A stretch of DNA of 64,000 bases. Source: Hyphomonas sp. Mor2. GTDB taxonomy: Bacteria; Pseudomonadota; Alphaproteobacteria; Caulobacterales; Hyphomonadaceae. The DNA is taken from positions 1,736,001-1,800,000 of the forward strand of contig NZ_CP017718.1 in NCBI RefSeq assembly GCF_001854405.1, written 5' to 3'. The position numbers were made by a program, and so were the translations under genes. The stretch's first letter is position 1; each line of letters begins with the position of its first letter. Below, piece by piece: positions 17,465 to 25,148 of this stretch. The notes beneath the pieces are model-generated. The model was given only the letters and a program-made list of their open reading frames with translations, did not search any database and had not been told where the DNA came from.

Positions 17465-19083
17465 CGGTCATACAATCGCGTATCTCAACTTCGTCGGAAG
17501 CCTTTCAGAACAATCGACGCGATATGCTGGCACTGATCGAGCGGATGGAAGAGCTCAATGCCCGCGCCGGATTGATCTCCGAGAAGCGAAAACCCCGGTT
17601 TGAGCAGCGCGGACAGCTCACCCCTCGCGAGCGTTTGTCCAGATTGATCGATCCCGGCATGCCGTGGCTCTCAATCGGCAATATTAGCGGCTACCTCGCT
17701 GACACCAAGGATGAAGCCAAATCGATCCCGGGCTCGACCATGCTTTGCGGCATCGGCTTTATTCGCGGCGTCCGCTGCATCGTTCTTGTCGACGATAGCG
17801 GCATCAAGGGCGGCACACTGACCACTGCCACCGGGTACAAGATCCAGCGCGCCGAGCGGATCGCGCTGGAACAAAAACTGCCCTTCGTCCACCTTGTCGA
17901 AAGCGGTGGCGCAGATCTCTACAACTACACGGTGGAAGGATTTGTCAGCGGCGGCGGCCTGTTCTCCGGACAGGCCAAATTGTCAAAAGCGGGCATTCCC
18001 GTGATCACGGTCTTGCACGGATCCTCCACAGCCGGCGGGGCCTATATGCCTGGCATGAGCGACTATGTGGTCGGCGTGAAGAAGAACGGCAAAGCCTTCC
18101 TTGCCGGGCCACCTCTTCTCAAGGCCGCGACGGGCGAGATCGCAACGGACTCCGAACTTGGCGGCGCAGAGATGCACGCCACAGTTTCTGGCCTGATTGA
18201 ATATCTCGCTGAGAATGACAGCGACGCGATGATCCTGGCGCGCGAAGTCGTCAATCGCCTGCAGTGGAACCGGCGGTGCCCGCCTGTGCCCACCGTTGCC
18301 GCGCGACCCCCTGTCTACGACCCGGGCGAAATTGCCGGCGTCGTTCCGGTCGACTATCGCATTCCCTACGATGTTCGCGAAGTTATCGCGCGCGTCGTCG
18401 ATGGCTCTGAGTTTCTCGAATTCAAGCCCGGTTATGGCGCCTCGACCGTCTGCGGCCAGGCCGAGGTCATGGGGTTCGGGTTCGGCATCGTCGGCAATAA
18501 TGGTCCGATCGATCCGGATGGCGCGACCAAGACCGCGCAATTCCTGCAACTCATGGATCAATCGGATCTTCCGGTCGTCTTCCTGTCCAATACGACCGGT
18601 TACATGGTTGGCACCCAATATGAGCAAGGCGGCATGATCAAGCATGGCTCGAAGATGATCCAGGCGGTGACCAATATCGAAGTGCCGCGCCTCACGTTCC
18701 AGATTGGTGCGAGCTATGGCGCCGGAAATTACGGCATGTGTGGCCGCGGCTTCGAGCCGGACTTTCTCTATATCTGGCCGAACGCCTCCACCGGCGTGAT
18801 GGGCGGCGAGCAAGCCGCGACCGTGATGCGCATCGTCGCTGAGGGGCGGGCCAAGGCGCTGGGCCAGGAACCGGATGAGGCCGCGCTGAAGAAACAGGAC
18901 GCCGTGCTGACTGAGATCTTTGATGGCCAGGCGTCCAGCTTCTACACGTCCGGTCACAATCTCGATGATGGCATGATTGATCCGCGCGACACACGCAAGG
19001 CGCTGGGCTTCTTGCTCAGTACGGTCTGGGAAGCAAGAAACCGCGATGTGCGAACGAACTCGTTCGGCATCGCCCGGATGTGA
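17461..19083 (+). CDS. Acyl-CoA carboxylase carboxyltransferase (beta) subunit
   Basis: This 540-residue carboxyltransferase is of the methylcrotonyl-/geranyl-CoA carboxylase beta type. It contains the N-terminal crotonase-fold half (LVDDSGIKGGTL, GGAYMPGMSDY, GPPLLKAATGE) and the C-terminal half (LSNTTGYMVGTQYEQGG, GAGNYGMCGRGFEPDF, ASTGVMGGEQAA). It transfers CO2 from biotin on the alpha subunit (19909) to the gamma carbon of a beta-methyl-branched enoyl-CoA. The AtuA neighbour favours a geranyl-CoA-like substrate, but 3-methylcrotonyl-CoA from leucine is possible. ATG overlaps the previous TGA, implying translational coupling. Confidence 0.93.
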   Translation: MTVIQSRISTSSEAFQNNRRDMLALIERMEELNARAGLISEKRKPRFEQRGQLTPRERLSRLIDPGMPWLSIGNISGYLADTKDEAKSIPGSTMLCGIGFIRGVRCIVLVDDSGIKGGTLTTATGYKIQRAERIALEQKLPFVHLVESGGADLYNYTVEGFVSGGGLFSGQAKLSKAGIPVITVLHGSSTAGGAYMPGMSDYVVGVKKNGKAFLAGPPLLKAATGEIATDSELGGAEMHATVSGLIEYLAENDSDAMILAREVVNRLQWNRRCPPVPTVAARPPVYDPGEIAGVVPVDYRIPYDVREVIARVVDGSEFLEFKPGYGASTVCGQAEVMGFGFGIVGNNGPIDPDGATKTAQFLQLMDQSDLPVVFLSNTTGYMVGTQYEQGGMIKHGSKMIQAVTNIEVPRLTFQIGASYGAGNYGMCGRGFEPDFLYIWPNASTGVMGGEQAATVMRIVAEGRAKALGQEPDEAALKKQDAVLTEIFDGQASSFYTSGHNLDDGMIDPRDTRKALGFLLSTVWEARNRDVRTNSFGIARM

Positions 19084-19090
19084 GGCGGTC

Positions 19091-19906
19091 ATGACCAAAC
19101 TACCCGACACCACAGCAATTGAACTCGACCTGGAGGCTGGCTGGCTGACCCTCTGGTTCAATCAGCCAGACACACGCAACGCGCTGACGACGGAGCTGAC
19201 GACCGACCTGATGGCGACGCTCGAAGCGGTTCTTGATGATCGCAGCGTACGCGGCATCACTCTGCGCGGACGGGGCGGCATTTTCTGCGCGGGCGGCGAT
19301 CTGAAATCCTTCAAGAGCATGGGCAGCGGCACAGGCAAATCGACACGTGCAGATATTGCCGAGATGTCCAAGGGCGGGGCAGCTATGTTCGAGATGGTCA
19401 ATACGATGCCACAAGTCGTCGTCGCGCTTGTCGAAGGCGCGGCCATGGCGGGTGGCCTGGGCATGGCCTGCTGCGCCGACGTGATGATTGTCGAGAAAGA
19501 GGCGCGGTTTGCCTTCACCGAGACGGCCATCGGTCTGACGCCAGCCCAGATCTCACCCTATGTGCTGCAAAAGGTTGGCTACGCGACCGGGCGGCGCCTG
19601 ATGCTGACAGCGGCGCGCTTCAAGGGCGAGGAAGCGGCACGCCTTGGCCTCGCGGATGAGTGCGTGACAGGTGCCGAAGGCCTGGAGGCCGCCGAAGCGA
19701 AGATCCGCAAACAAGTCCTGAACTGTGCCCCCGGTGCGGTCGCCGACATCAAGAGCCTGATCCTGCAATTGCCCACGCTCTCTCCGGACGAGCGCGTGGC
19801 GGCTGCGGCGGACAATTTTGCCGGACGCATCATCAGCGACGAGGGCAAGGAAGGCCTCGCCTCCTTTGCTGAGAAGCGCAAACCAAAATGGGCGGAGGGC
19901 GCTTGA
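19091..19906 (+). CDS. Enoyl-CoA hydratase (methylglutaconyl-/isohexenylglutaconyl-CoA hydratase-like)
   Basis: This 271-residue crotonase sits between the carboxylase beta and alpha genes, as in Liu and Atu operons, where it hydrates the glutaconyl-CoA product. The oxyanion segment IFCAGGDLKSF (64-74) is present. The second catalytic glutamate is retained as Glu144 (FAFTETAIGL), while the first position is occupied by Gly/Met (AGGLGMACCAD). The ATG at 19091 is preceded by GAGG and lies 7 bp after the previous stop; longer in-frame starts would lie inside the beta-subunit gene. Confidence 0.9.
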   Translation: MTKLPDTTAIELDLEAGWLTLWFNQPDTRNALTTELTTDLMATLEAVLDDRSVRGITLRGRGGIFCAGGDLKSFKSMGSGTGKSTRADIAEMSKGGAAMFEMVNTMPQVVVALVEGAAMAGGLGMACCADVMIVEKEARFAFTETAIGLTPAQISPYVLQKVGYATGRRLMLTAARFKGEEAARLGLADECVTGAEGLEAAEAKIRKQVLNCAPGAVADIKSLILQLPTLSPDERVAAAADNFAGRIISDEGKEGLASFAEKRKPKWAEGA

Positions 19907-19908
19907 GG

Positions 19909-21897
19909 ATGAACCGGATCAACACGCTCCTCATCGCCAATCGCGGCGAAATCGCCCTTCGCGTTATGCGCACGGCCAAGGCCATGGGCATACGCACGGT
20001 CGCTGTCTATTCCGATGCCGACCAGAACAGTCCGCATGTGACATTCGCAGATGCGGCCATCCATATCGGGCCAGCTCCAGTCTCGGACAGCTATCTGAAC
20101 GCCGACGCGGTATTGGACGCCGCTCAGGTTTCTGGCGCGGATGCCATTCACCCCGGCTATGGATTTCTGTCCGAGAATGCCGCCTTCGCCAAACGGGTTG
20201 AGAAAGCCGGACTTATCTTTGTCGGCCCGCCCGCCAAGGCGATTGATGCCATGGGCGACAAGGCCCGGGCCAAGCGCATGATGATCAAGGCGAAGGTCCC
20301 CTGCATTCCGGGCTATGAGGATGAAGATCAGAGCCAGAAGAACTTTACTGCCGCGGCCAAGGAGATCGGCTTCCCGGTCATGGTCAAGGCATCTGCCGGT
20401 GGCGGCGGGCGCGGCATGCGTTTGGTCGAGACCGCCAAGGATTTGCCGGAAGCCCTCAAACTCGCCCGGTCGGAGGCTGAAAACGCGTTTGGCTCCGGCG
20501 ACCTGATCCTGGAAAAGGCAATCGTCGAACCGCGGCATGTCGAGATCCAGGTGTTCGCGGATGCGCACGGCCATACGATCCATCTTGGTGAGCGCGATTG
20601 CTCCGTACAAAGACGACATCAGAAAGTGCTCGAGGAATCCCCCTGCCCGGTCATGACTCCGGACTTGCGGGCTCGAATGGGCGCCGCCGCCGTCGCAGCT
20701 GCTGAAGCGGTTGACTATCGCGGCGCAGGCACGGTCGAGTTCCTGCTCGACAAGGATGGGAATTTCTACTTCCTCGAAATGAATACGCGTTTGCAGGTCG
20801 AACACCCCGTCACCGAGCTGGTGACAGGACTGGATCTGGTCGCCCTGCAGCTGAAAGTCGCTCAGGGAGAGCCTTTGGGCGTTTCTCAGGCTGAGGTAGA
20901 ATTGCGTGGGCACGCGATCGAGGCGCGGCTCTATGCCGAAGATCCGGCCGAGGATTTTCAACCCGCCACGGGCCCGATCCTGCTCTGGCAACGTCCGGAC
21001 GGCGAAGGCGTGCGCTGCGATGACGGGATTGCAACGGGTGGCGCGGTATCGCCTTTCTATGATGCCATGGTCGCCAAGATCATGGCCTGGGGCGAGACCC
21101 GGGCGGAGGCGCTGCATCGCCTGTCCAACGCTTTGAACAAGACCACCCTGTTCGGGGTGCAGACCAATCAGACTTTCCTCGCCGAAGCGATTGCCAAACC
21201 GGCTTTCGCTGAGGGGCAGGCGACAACGGCATTCATTGCCGAAAATTTCGACGGCGAAGGCTTTTCTGATCCTGAGATTACCGCTAAGGACAAAGCGGCT
21301 GCGGCTGTTCTGCTTTATCGTTCGGCGCGGGATGCAGCGATGGCGCAATCCCTGAACGTCCCCGCTGAGTTGATCGAATGGTCGAGTTCCCTGCCGCGTC
21401 CGGCAACCGCAGTCTTCGGGGAAGAAACGGTCCTGACCCGGGCCGTCGCAAAAGACCAGTTCGAAGTGTCGGGCCTTGGCGAAAAAGCGATCTTGGTTGC
21501 GGTCGAAGCCTTGACCGAGCATCATGTCAGTCTGCTGATTGATGGCGAACCGCTGGACTATGCATGGATGGCGCATGGCAATGGCGAAGTGTTCCTTCGC
21601 CGCGATTCAATGACCTGGCACCTGTCCGACAGCTCTGCACGCCTCAGCACGACCGAAGACGCTGGCGGCGGCGGTCGGATTGTCGCCAATATGCACGGCA
21701 TGCTGATCGATGTGTTTGTCAAAGCTGGCGATCAGGTCGAAGCGGGCGACCGCGTTGCTGTGCTGGAGGCGATGAAAATGCAGCATCAGTTACACGCTGA
21801 AGTCAGCGGAACAGTAAAAGAGGTTCGGGCCGAAGCGGGCGCGCAGCTCGCTTCCGGGGATCTGATCCTCGAAATCACGCCAGATGACGGAGAATAG
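19909..21897 (+). CDS. Acyl-CoA carboxylase alpha subunit (biotin carboxylase + BCCP)
   Basis: This 662-residue protein has the biotin-carboxylase domain (LIANRGEIALRV near the start, ATP-grasp KASAGGGGRGMR, catalytic-loop EMNTRLQVEHPVTE) and a C-terminal biotinyl domain with EAMKMQ, the biotinylated Lys being about residue 623. It carboxylates its own biotin with ATP and bicarbonate and passes CO2 to the beta subunit at 17461. The ATG at 19909 has GGAGG at 19894-19898 and starts 2 bases after the hydratase stop. Length matches methylcrotonyl-/geranyl-CoA carboxylase alpha subunits. Confidence 0.94.
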   Translation: MNRINTLLIANRGEIALRVMRTAKAMGIRTVAVYSDADQNSPHVTFADAAIHIGPAPVSDSYLNADAVLDAAQVSGADAIHPGYGFLSENAAFAKRVEKAGLIFVGPPAKAIDAMGDKARAKRMMIKAKVPCIPGYEDEDQSQKNFTAAAKEIGFPVMVKASAGGGGRGMRLVETAKDLPEALKLARSEAENAFGSGDLILEKAIVEPRHVEIQVFADAHGHTIHLGERDCSVQRRHQKVLEESPCPVMTPDLRARMGAAAVAAAEAVDYRGAGTVEFLLDKDGNFYFLEMNTRLQVEHPVTELVTGLDLVALQLKVAQGEPLGVSQAEVELRGHAIEARLYAEDPAEDFQPATGPILLWQRPDGEGVRCDDGIATGGAVSPFYDAMVAKIMAWGETRAEALHRLSNALNKTTLFGVQTNQTFLAEAIAKPAFAEGQATTAFIAENFDGEGFSDPEITAKDKAAAAVLLYRSARDAAMAQSLNVPAELIEWSSSLPRPATAVFGEETVLTRAVAKDQFEVSGLGEKAILVAVEALTEHHVSLLIDGEPLDYAWMAHGNGEVFLRRDSMTWHLSDSSARLSTTEDAGGGGRIVANMHGMLIDVFVKAGDQVEAGDRVAVLEAMKMQHQLHAEVSGTVKEVRAEAGAQLASGDLILEITPDDGE

Positions 21898-21900
21898 ACC

Positions 21901-23049
21901 ATGATGAAATCGCCGATTCGCGAAATGCTCGACATTGAGTTTCCACTGCTCGCCTTCACGCATTGCCGGGACGTGGTTGTCGCGGTCTCGAAAGCCGGCG
22001 GCATGGGCGTGTTCGGCGCGGTGAACCTGCCGCCAGACCGCCTGAAGGAAGAGCTCGATTGGATCGTGGCAAACATCGATGGCAAACCCTTCGGCGTCGA
22101 CCTGATCGTACCGAACAAGTTTGAAGGTAAATCCGAGGGCTTCGATGGCGATCGCCTCCTCAACGCCGTGCCGGAGGAGCACAAGAAGTTTGCCGCAGGC
22201 ATCATGCGCGATCACGGGATTGACGAGGTGGATCTCGAAACCCAGCGCAGCAACTCACTCAACTTTGCCCGCAACCTTGGCGACGATGGCGCCGCCTCCT
22301 CGATGGAAGTTGCGTTTCAGTATCCAATCAAGCTGATCGTCAACGCCCTCGGCGTGCCCCCCAAGTCCATGCTGGAAATGGCCGCCAAGCATGGCGTCGC
22401 CACGGGTGCCCTGGTCGGCGCGAAGGAACATGCGGTCAATCAGGTCAATGCCGGGGTCGACGTGCTGATCGTCGCGGGCGGAGAAGCGGGCGGACATTGC
22501 GGCGACGTCTCGACCATGGTGCTGATCCCGGAAGTCGCCCGCGCCGTGCGCGATATGGGCGAGACCACCCCCATTCTCGCAGCCGGAGGGATTACCACGG
22601 GCGAGCAGATGGCCGCCTCCATGGCCATGGGGGCCGCTGGCGCCTGGTGCGGATCTGTCTGGCTGACGACCAGCGAAGCTGAGACCAATCCGATCGTCAA
22701 AGACAAGATGCTGGAAGCCTCTTCGCGCGACACCGTGCGGTCGCGGTCGCGGACCGGCAAGCATTCGCGGCAATTGCGCTCGCCCTGGACAGATGCCTGG
22801 GAGGCAGAGGACGCGCCAACACCTTTGCCAATGCCCCTGCAGTCTCTGATCTCCGAGCCGGCCCTGTCGCATATCGACAAGCTGAGCCAGGGCGGCCATG
22901 AAGGGGCCAAGGAACTGGCCACCTATTGGGTTGGCCAAGGCGTTGGCCTGATGAACCAGTCCATGTCCGCAGGGCAAGTCGTCCAGCAATTCAAGGAAGA
23001 CTATTTGACCGCGTATGAGCGCCTGATGCAGACCATGGATATGAACTGA
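21901..23049 (+). CDS. Nitronate monooxygenase (2-nitropropane dioxygenase-like) family protein
   Basis: This 382-residue FMN-dependent TIM-barrel protein carries the family segment GGEAGGHCGD, preceded by VNAGVDVLIVA and followed by PILAAGGITTGEQMAASMAMGA, which bind the flavin phosphate. Known members oxidise nitronates, but many homologues sit in acyl-CoA catabolic operons with no proven substrate. It starts 3 bp after the carboxylase alpha gene. The C-terminal extension after about residue 300 carries unusual polar segments (RSRSRTGKHSRQ). Its part in the AtuA-type pathway is unknown. Confidence 0.9.
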   Translation: MMKSPIREMLDIEFPLLAFTHCRDVVVAVSKAGGMGVFGAVNLPPDRLKEELDWIVANIDGKPFGVDLIVPNKFEGKSEGFDGDRLLNAVPEEHKKFAAGIMRDHGIDEVDLETQRSNSLNFARNLGDDGAASSMEVAFQYPIKLIVNALGVPPKSMLEMAAKHGVATGALVGAKEHAVNQVNAGVDVLIVAGGEAGGHCGDVSTMVLIPEVARAVRDMGETTPILAAGGITTGEQMAASMAMGAAGAWCGSVWLTTSEAETNPIVKDKMLEASSRDTVRSRSRTGKHSRQLRSPWTDAWEAEDAPTPLPMPLQSLISEPALSHIDKLSQGGHEGAKELATYWVGQGVGLMNQSMSAGQVVQQFKEDYLTAYERLMQTMDMN

Positions 23050-23060
23050 GGAGACGCTGC

Positions 23061-23852
23061 ATGCAACAGGCTGAAGACTTTCGTGCCGAGAGCAAGGCGC
23101 TCTACGGGCTCCTCGACGGCGCCGATACGGAGGCTTTCGACCAGCCGACCCAGTTCAAGGACTGGACGATCAACGCCGTACTGCAGCATCTTTTCTTCTG
23201 GAACCAGATGGCCGGGTTGCAACTGACGGATGAAGCTGAACTGTCCCGGCGTCTGAACGCACTCTTTGCGCATGATGGCGGTATGCGCGGATTTGAACGC
23301 GCCCATTTCAATGGCCTGAGCGGACGCGACCTGCTGGAGCAATGGAATGCAGACGTGGATCGTACCGCGGATCTTTTCGCCGACGCCGATCCGAAAGCGC
23401 GCCTGAAATGGGCCGGTCCCGAGATGAGCGCGCGCTCGTCCATCACCGCGCGCCTCATGGAGACCTGGGCGCACGGTCAGGAAGCCTATGACCATCTCGG
23501 CGTCGATCGGCAGAATGAGGACCGGATCCAGAACATCGTCGTGCTCGGCGTCAATACGTTCGGGTGGACCTACAAGACGCGCAAGGAAACTCCGCCGGGG
23601 CCTATGCCCTATCTAGAACTGACGGCGCCATCAGGGGCGATCTGGACCTATGGCGAAGACAATGGGGCCGACCGGATCACCGGCGCTGCAGAAGAGTTCT
23701 GCCAGGTGGTGACACAGACGCGCAATATTGCAGACACGCAGCTTTCCGTTTCGGGGCCGGTGGCCACGGACTGGATGTCCAAAGCCCAGTGCTTTGCCGG
23801 AGCGCCGGAGACGCCGCCTGCCCCTGGCACGCGGTTTCGCGCTCAGTCATAG
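23061..23852 (+). CDS. TIGR03084-like DinB/maleylpyruvate-isomerase-fold protein
   Basis: This 263-residue protein has the four-helix DinB/mycothiol-dependent metalloenzyme-like pattern: FKDWTINAVLQHLFFWNQMA early, and METWAHGQEAYDHLGV about 130 residues in, whose histidines are plausible metal ligands. It resembles the TIGR03084 family, which I recall as often co-occurring with carboxylase and AtuA genes. AGGAGA precedes the ATG. It is the last gene of the operon. The biochemical role is not established. Confidence 0.8.
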   Translation: MQQAEDFRAESKALYGLLDGADTEAFDQPTQFKDWTINAVLQHLFFWNQMAGLQLTDEAELSRRLNALFAHDGGMRGFERAHFNGLSGRDLLEQWNADVDRTADLFADADPKARLKWAGPEMSARSSITARLMETWAHGQEAYDHLGVDRQNEDRIQNIVVLGVNTFGWTYKTRKETPPGPMPYLELTAPSGAIWTYGEDNGADRITGAAEEFCQVVTQTRNIADTQLSVSGPVATDWMSKAQCFAGAPETPPAPGTRFRAQS

Positions 23853-23963
23853 GCACCAGCCGACGTCCGAAGCCTTCGGCGAAAACCAAGTACTTTCATT
23901 CAGAACCGGCGCAATACGATAAAAACAACACAACAGGATTAAGGGTAACTCAACTTTAAGTAG

Positions 23964-23969
23964 TATAAT
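23964..23969 (+). promoter_or_regulatory. Possible -10 element for the GGDEF gene
   Basis: A perfect TATAAT lies 36 bases before the ATG at 24005, in an A/T-rich stretch after the operon end. No convincing -35 hexamer is visible 16-18 bp upstream, so an activator or another sigma factor may be involved. Confidence 0.35.
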
Positions 23970-24004
23970 TGGGATCTAGACTGAATAATACGGATCCCAT
24001 CCAG

Positions 24005-25132
24005 ATGTCAGACACCGCCGATACAAAGACCGAGACCGAGACCGAAACCAAGCCGAAACACGCTTACGCGAAATCGTGGGACACGGCTCAAACGGTTTTC
24101 AAGCTGATTTCCAAGCACCGCACATCCGCTGACCCGATCTCCTATGCGGTCTGGTTCAGTTACGCCGCCGGACGGCAGCCTGAGCTGAACGCGGCCCTGG
24201 ACGCCGTGCTCGAAGAGAGCGGCGGGATCAGCCTCGCCGAGATGCAACATCTGCACACGCAGTTCGTCGCCGCGGACGCTCAGACGGATGAAGATCTGGA
24301 CGATATCAGCCGCGCCATTCGAGACGAGGTCGCTGATGCGCAGTCGCTGGTGACCGACATTATTTCAAACACGGATGATTACGTCTCTTCCATGGACAAG
24401 GCGAAGAACATGTTGCCTGCCAATGCCTCCCAGGAGGAGCTTTCCAGCGCAATTGGCGGGATCATCGAGCAGACCGAGTCTTCCAAGGCGTCCGCCCAGA
24501 GCATTCAGGTGGCTTTGAAAAGCAAGCATGATGAGATCACGCAGCTCAGCTCGAAGATCATCACGTTCAGAGAGAATCTGATGCGCGACAACCTGACGGA
24601 GCTGGTCAATCAGCAACGGTTCGAGGCCTTGCTCGGCGAACACGCAGCAGATGCGCTGGCGAATGGTTACTCCCTCACCGTCCTCGCCGCCAGCATCAAG
24701 AACATTCAGGACCTGAACCAGACCGCGAACATGGACATCTCCGAGTTCATCCTGAAATCCTTCTCCGACATTACCCGCCGTGTGGTCGGTGATCAGGGGG
24801 TTTGCGGACGTTTCTCCAGCAGCTTCTTCGGCATCATGTTGCCGCGCGCCGCGTATGCCGACGCTGGCAAGGTCGCCAATGCGATCATCGAAGAGCTGGA
24901 CCTGTTCAAGATCGTCAAGAAGCCCAGCGACCAACTGGTCGGTTATATCGACGCCGCGTTCGGCGGCACGTCCTTGCGGGTCGGGTCCAGCCCGCGCGAG
25001 CTGGTCGCGCAGGCTATTGCCCAAGCCCAAAAGGCGAAGCTCTCCGAGCGCAGCACGATTAAGTTTGACCTGGCGCCTCAGATGGCGGCTGAAGAAGGCG
25101 AACAAGCGCCGGATCTGGCTGTCGGCCAATAA
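24005..25132 (+). CDS. Degenerate GGDEF-domain protein
   Basis: This is a 375-residue cytoplasmic protein. The N-terminal about 200 residues are helical (AYAKSWDTAQTVFKLISKH...), with a predicted coiled region before the catalytic-type domain. The C-terminal domain begins with DNLTELVNQQRFEALL, matching the GGDEF-domain start DxLTxLxNRRxF. The active-site loop is altered: R-F-S-S-S-F-F (about 269-275) stands where R-x-G-G-D-E-F is required. It therefore probably cannot make c-di-GMP and may act as a GTP/c-di-GMP sensor or scaffold. I use the ATG at 24005 instead of an in-frame TTG at 23969. It converges with the RND operon. Confidence 0.85.
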   Translation: MSDTADTKTETETETKPKHAYAKSWDTAQTVFKLISKHRTSADPISYAVWFSYAAGRQPELNAALDAVLEESGGISLAEMQHLHTQFVAADAQTDEDLDDISRAIRDEVADAQSLVTDIISNTDDYVSSMDKAKNMLPANASQEELSSAIGGIIEQTESSKASAQSIQVALKSKHDEITQLSSKIITFRENLMRDNLTELVNQQRFEALLGEHAADALANGYSLTVLAASIKNIQDLNQTANMDISEFILKSFSDITRRVVGDQGVCGRFSSSFFGIMLPRAAYADAGKVANAIIEELDLFKIVKKPSDQLVGYIDAAFGGTSLRVGSSPRELVAQAIAQAQKAKLSERSTIKFDLAPQMAAEEGEQAPDLAVGQ

Positions 25133-25148
25133 GCCAGCGCGGGCATCG

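Noticed and set aside
17983-19161. 392-codon minus-strand frame opposite the carboxyltransferase gene
   Set aside because: It is a shadow of a conserved coding strand; no protein motifs are visible.
19579-21576. 665-codon open frame on the minus strand across the carboxylase alpha gene
   Set aside because: It is antisense to a clearly conserved biotin carboxylase, has no ribosome site or recognisable domain, and its composition is typical of a high-GC shadow frame.
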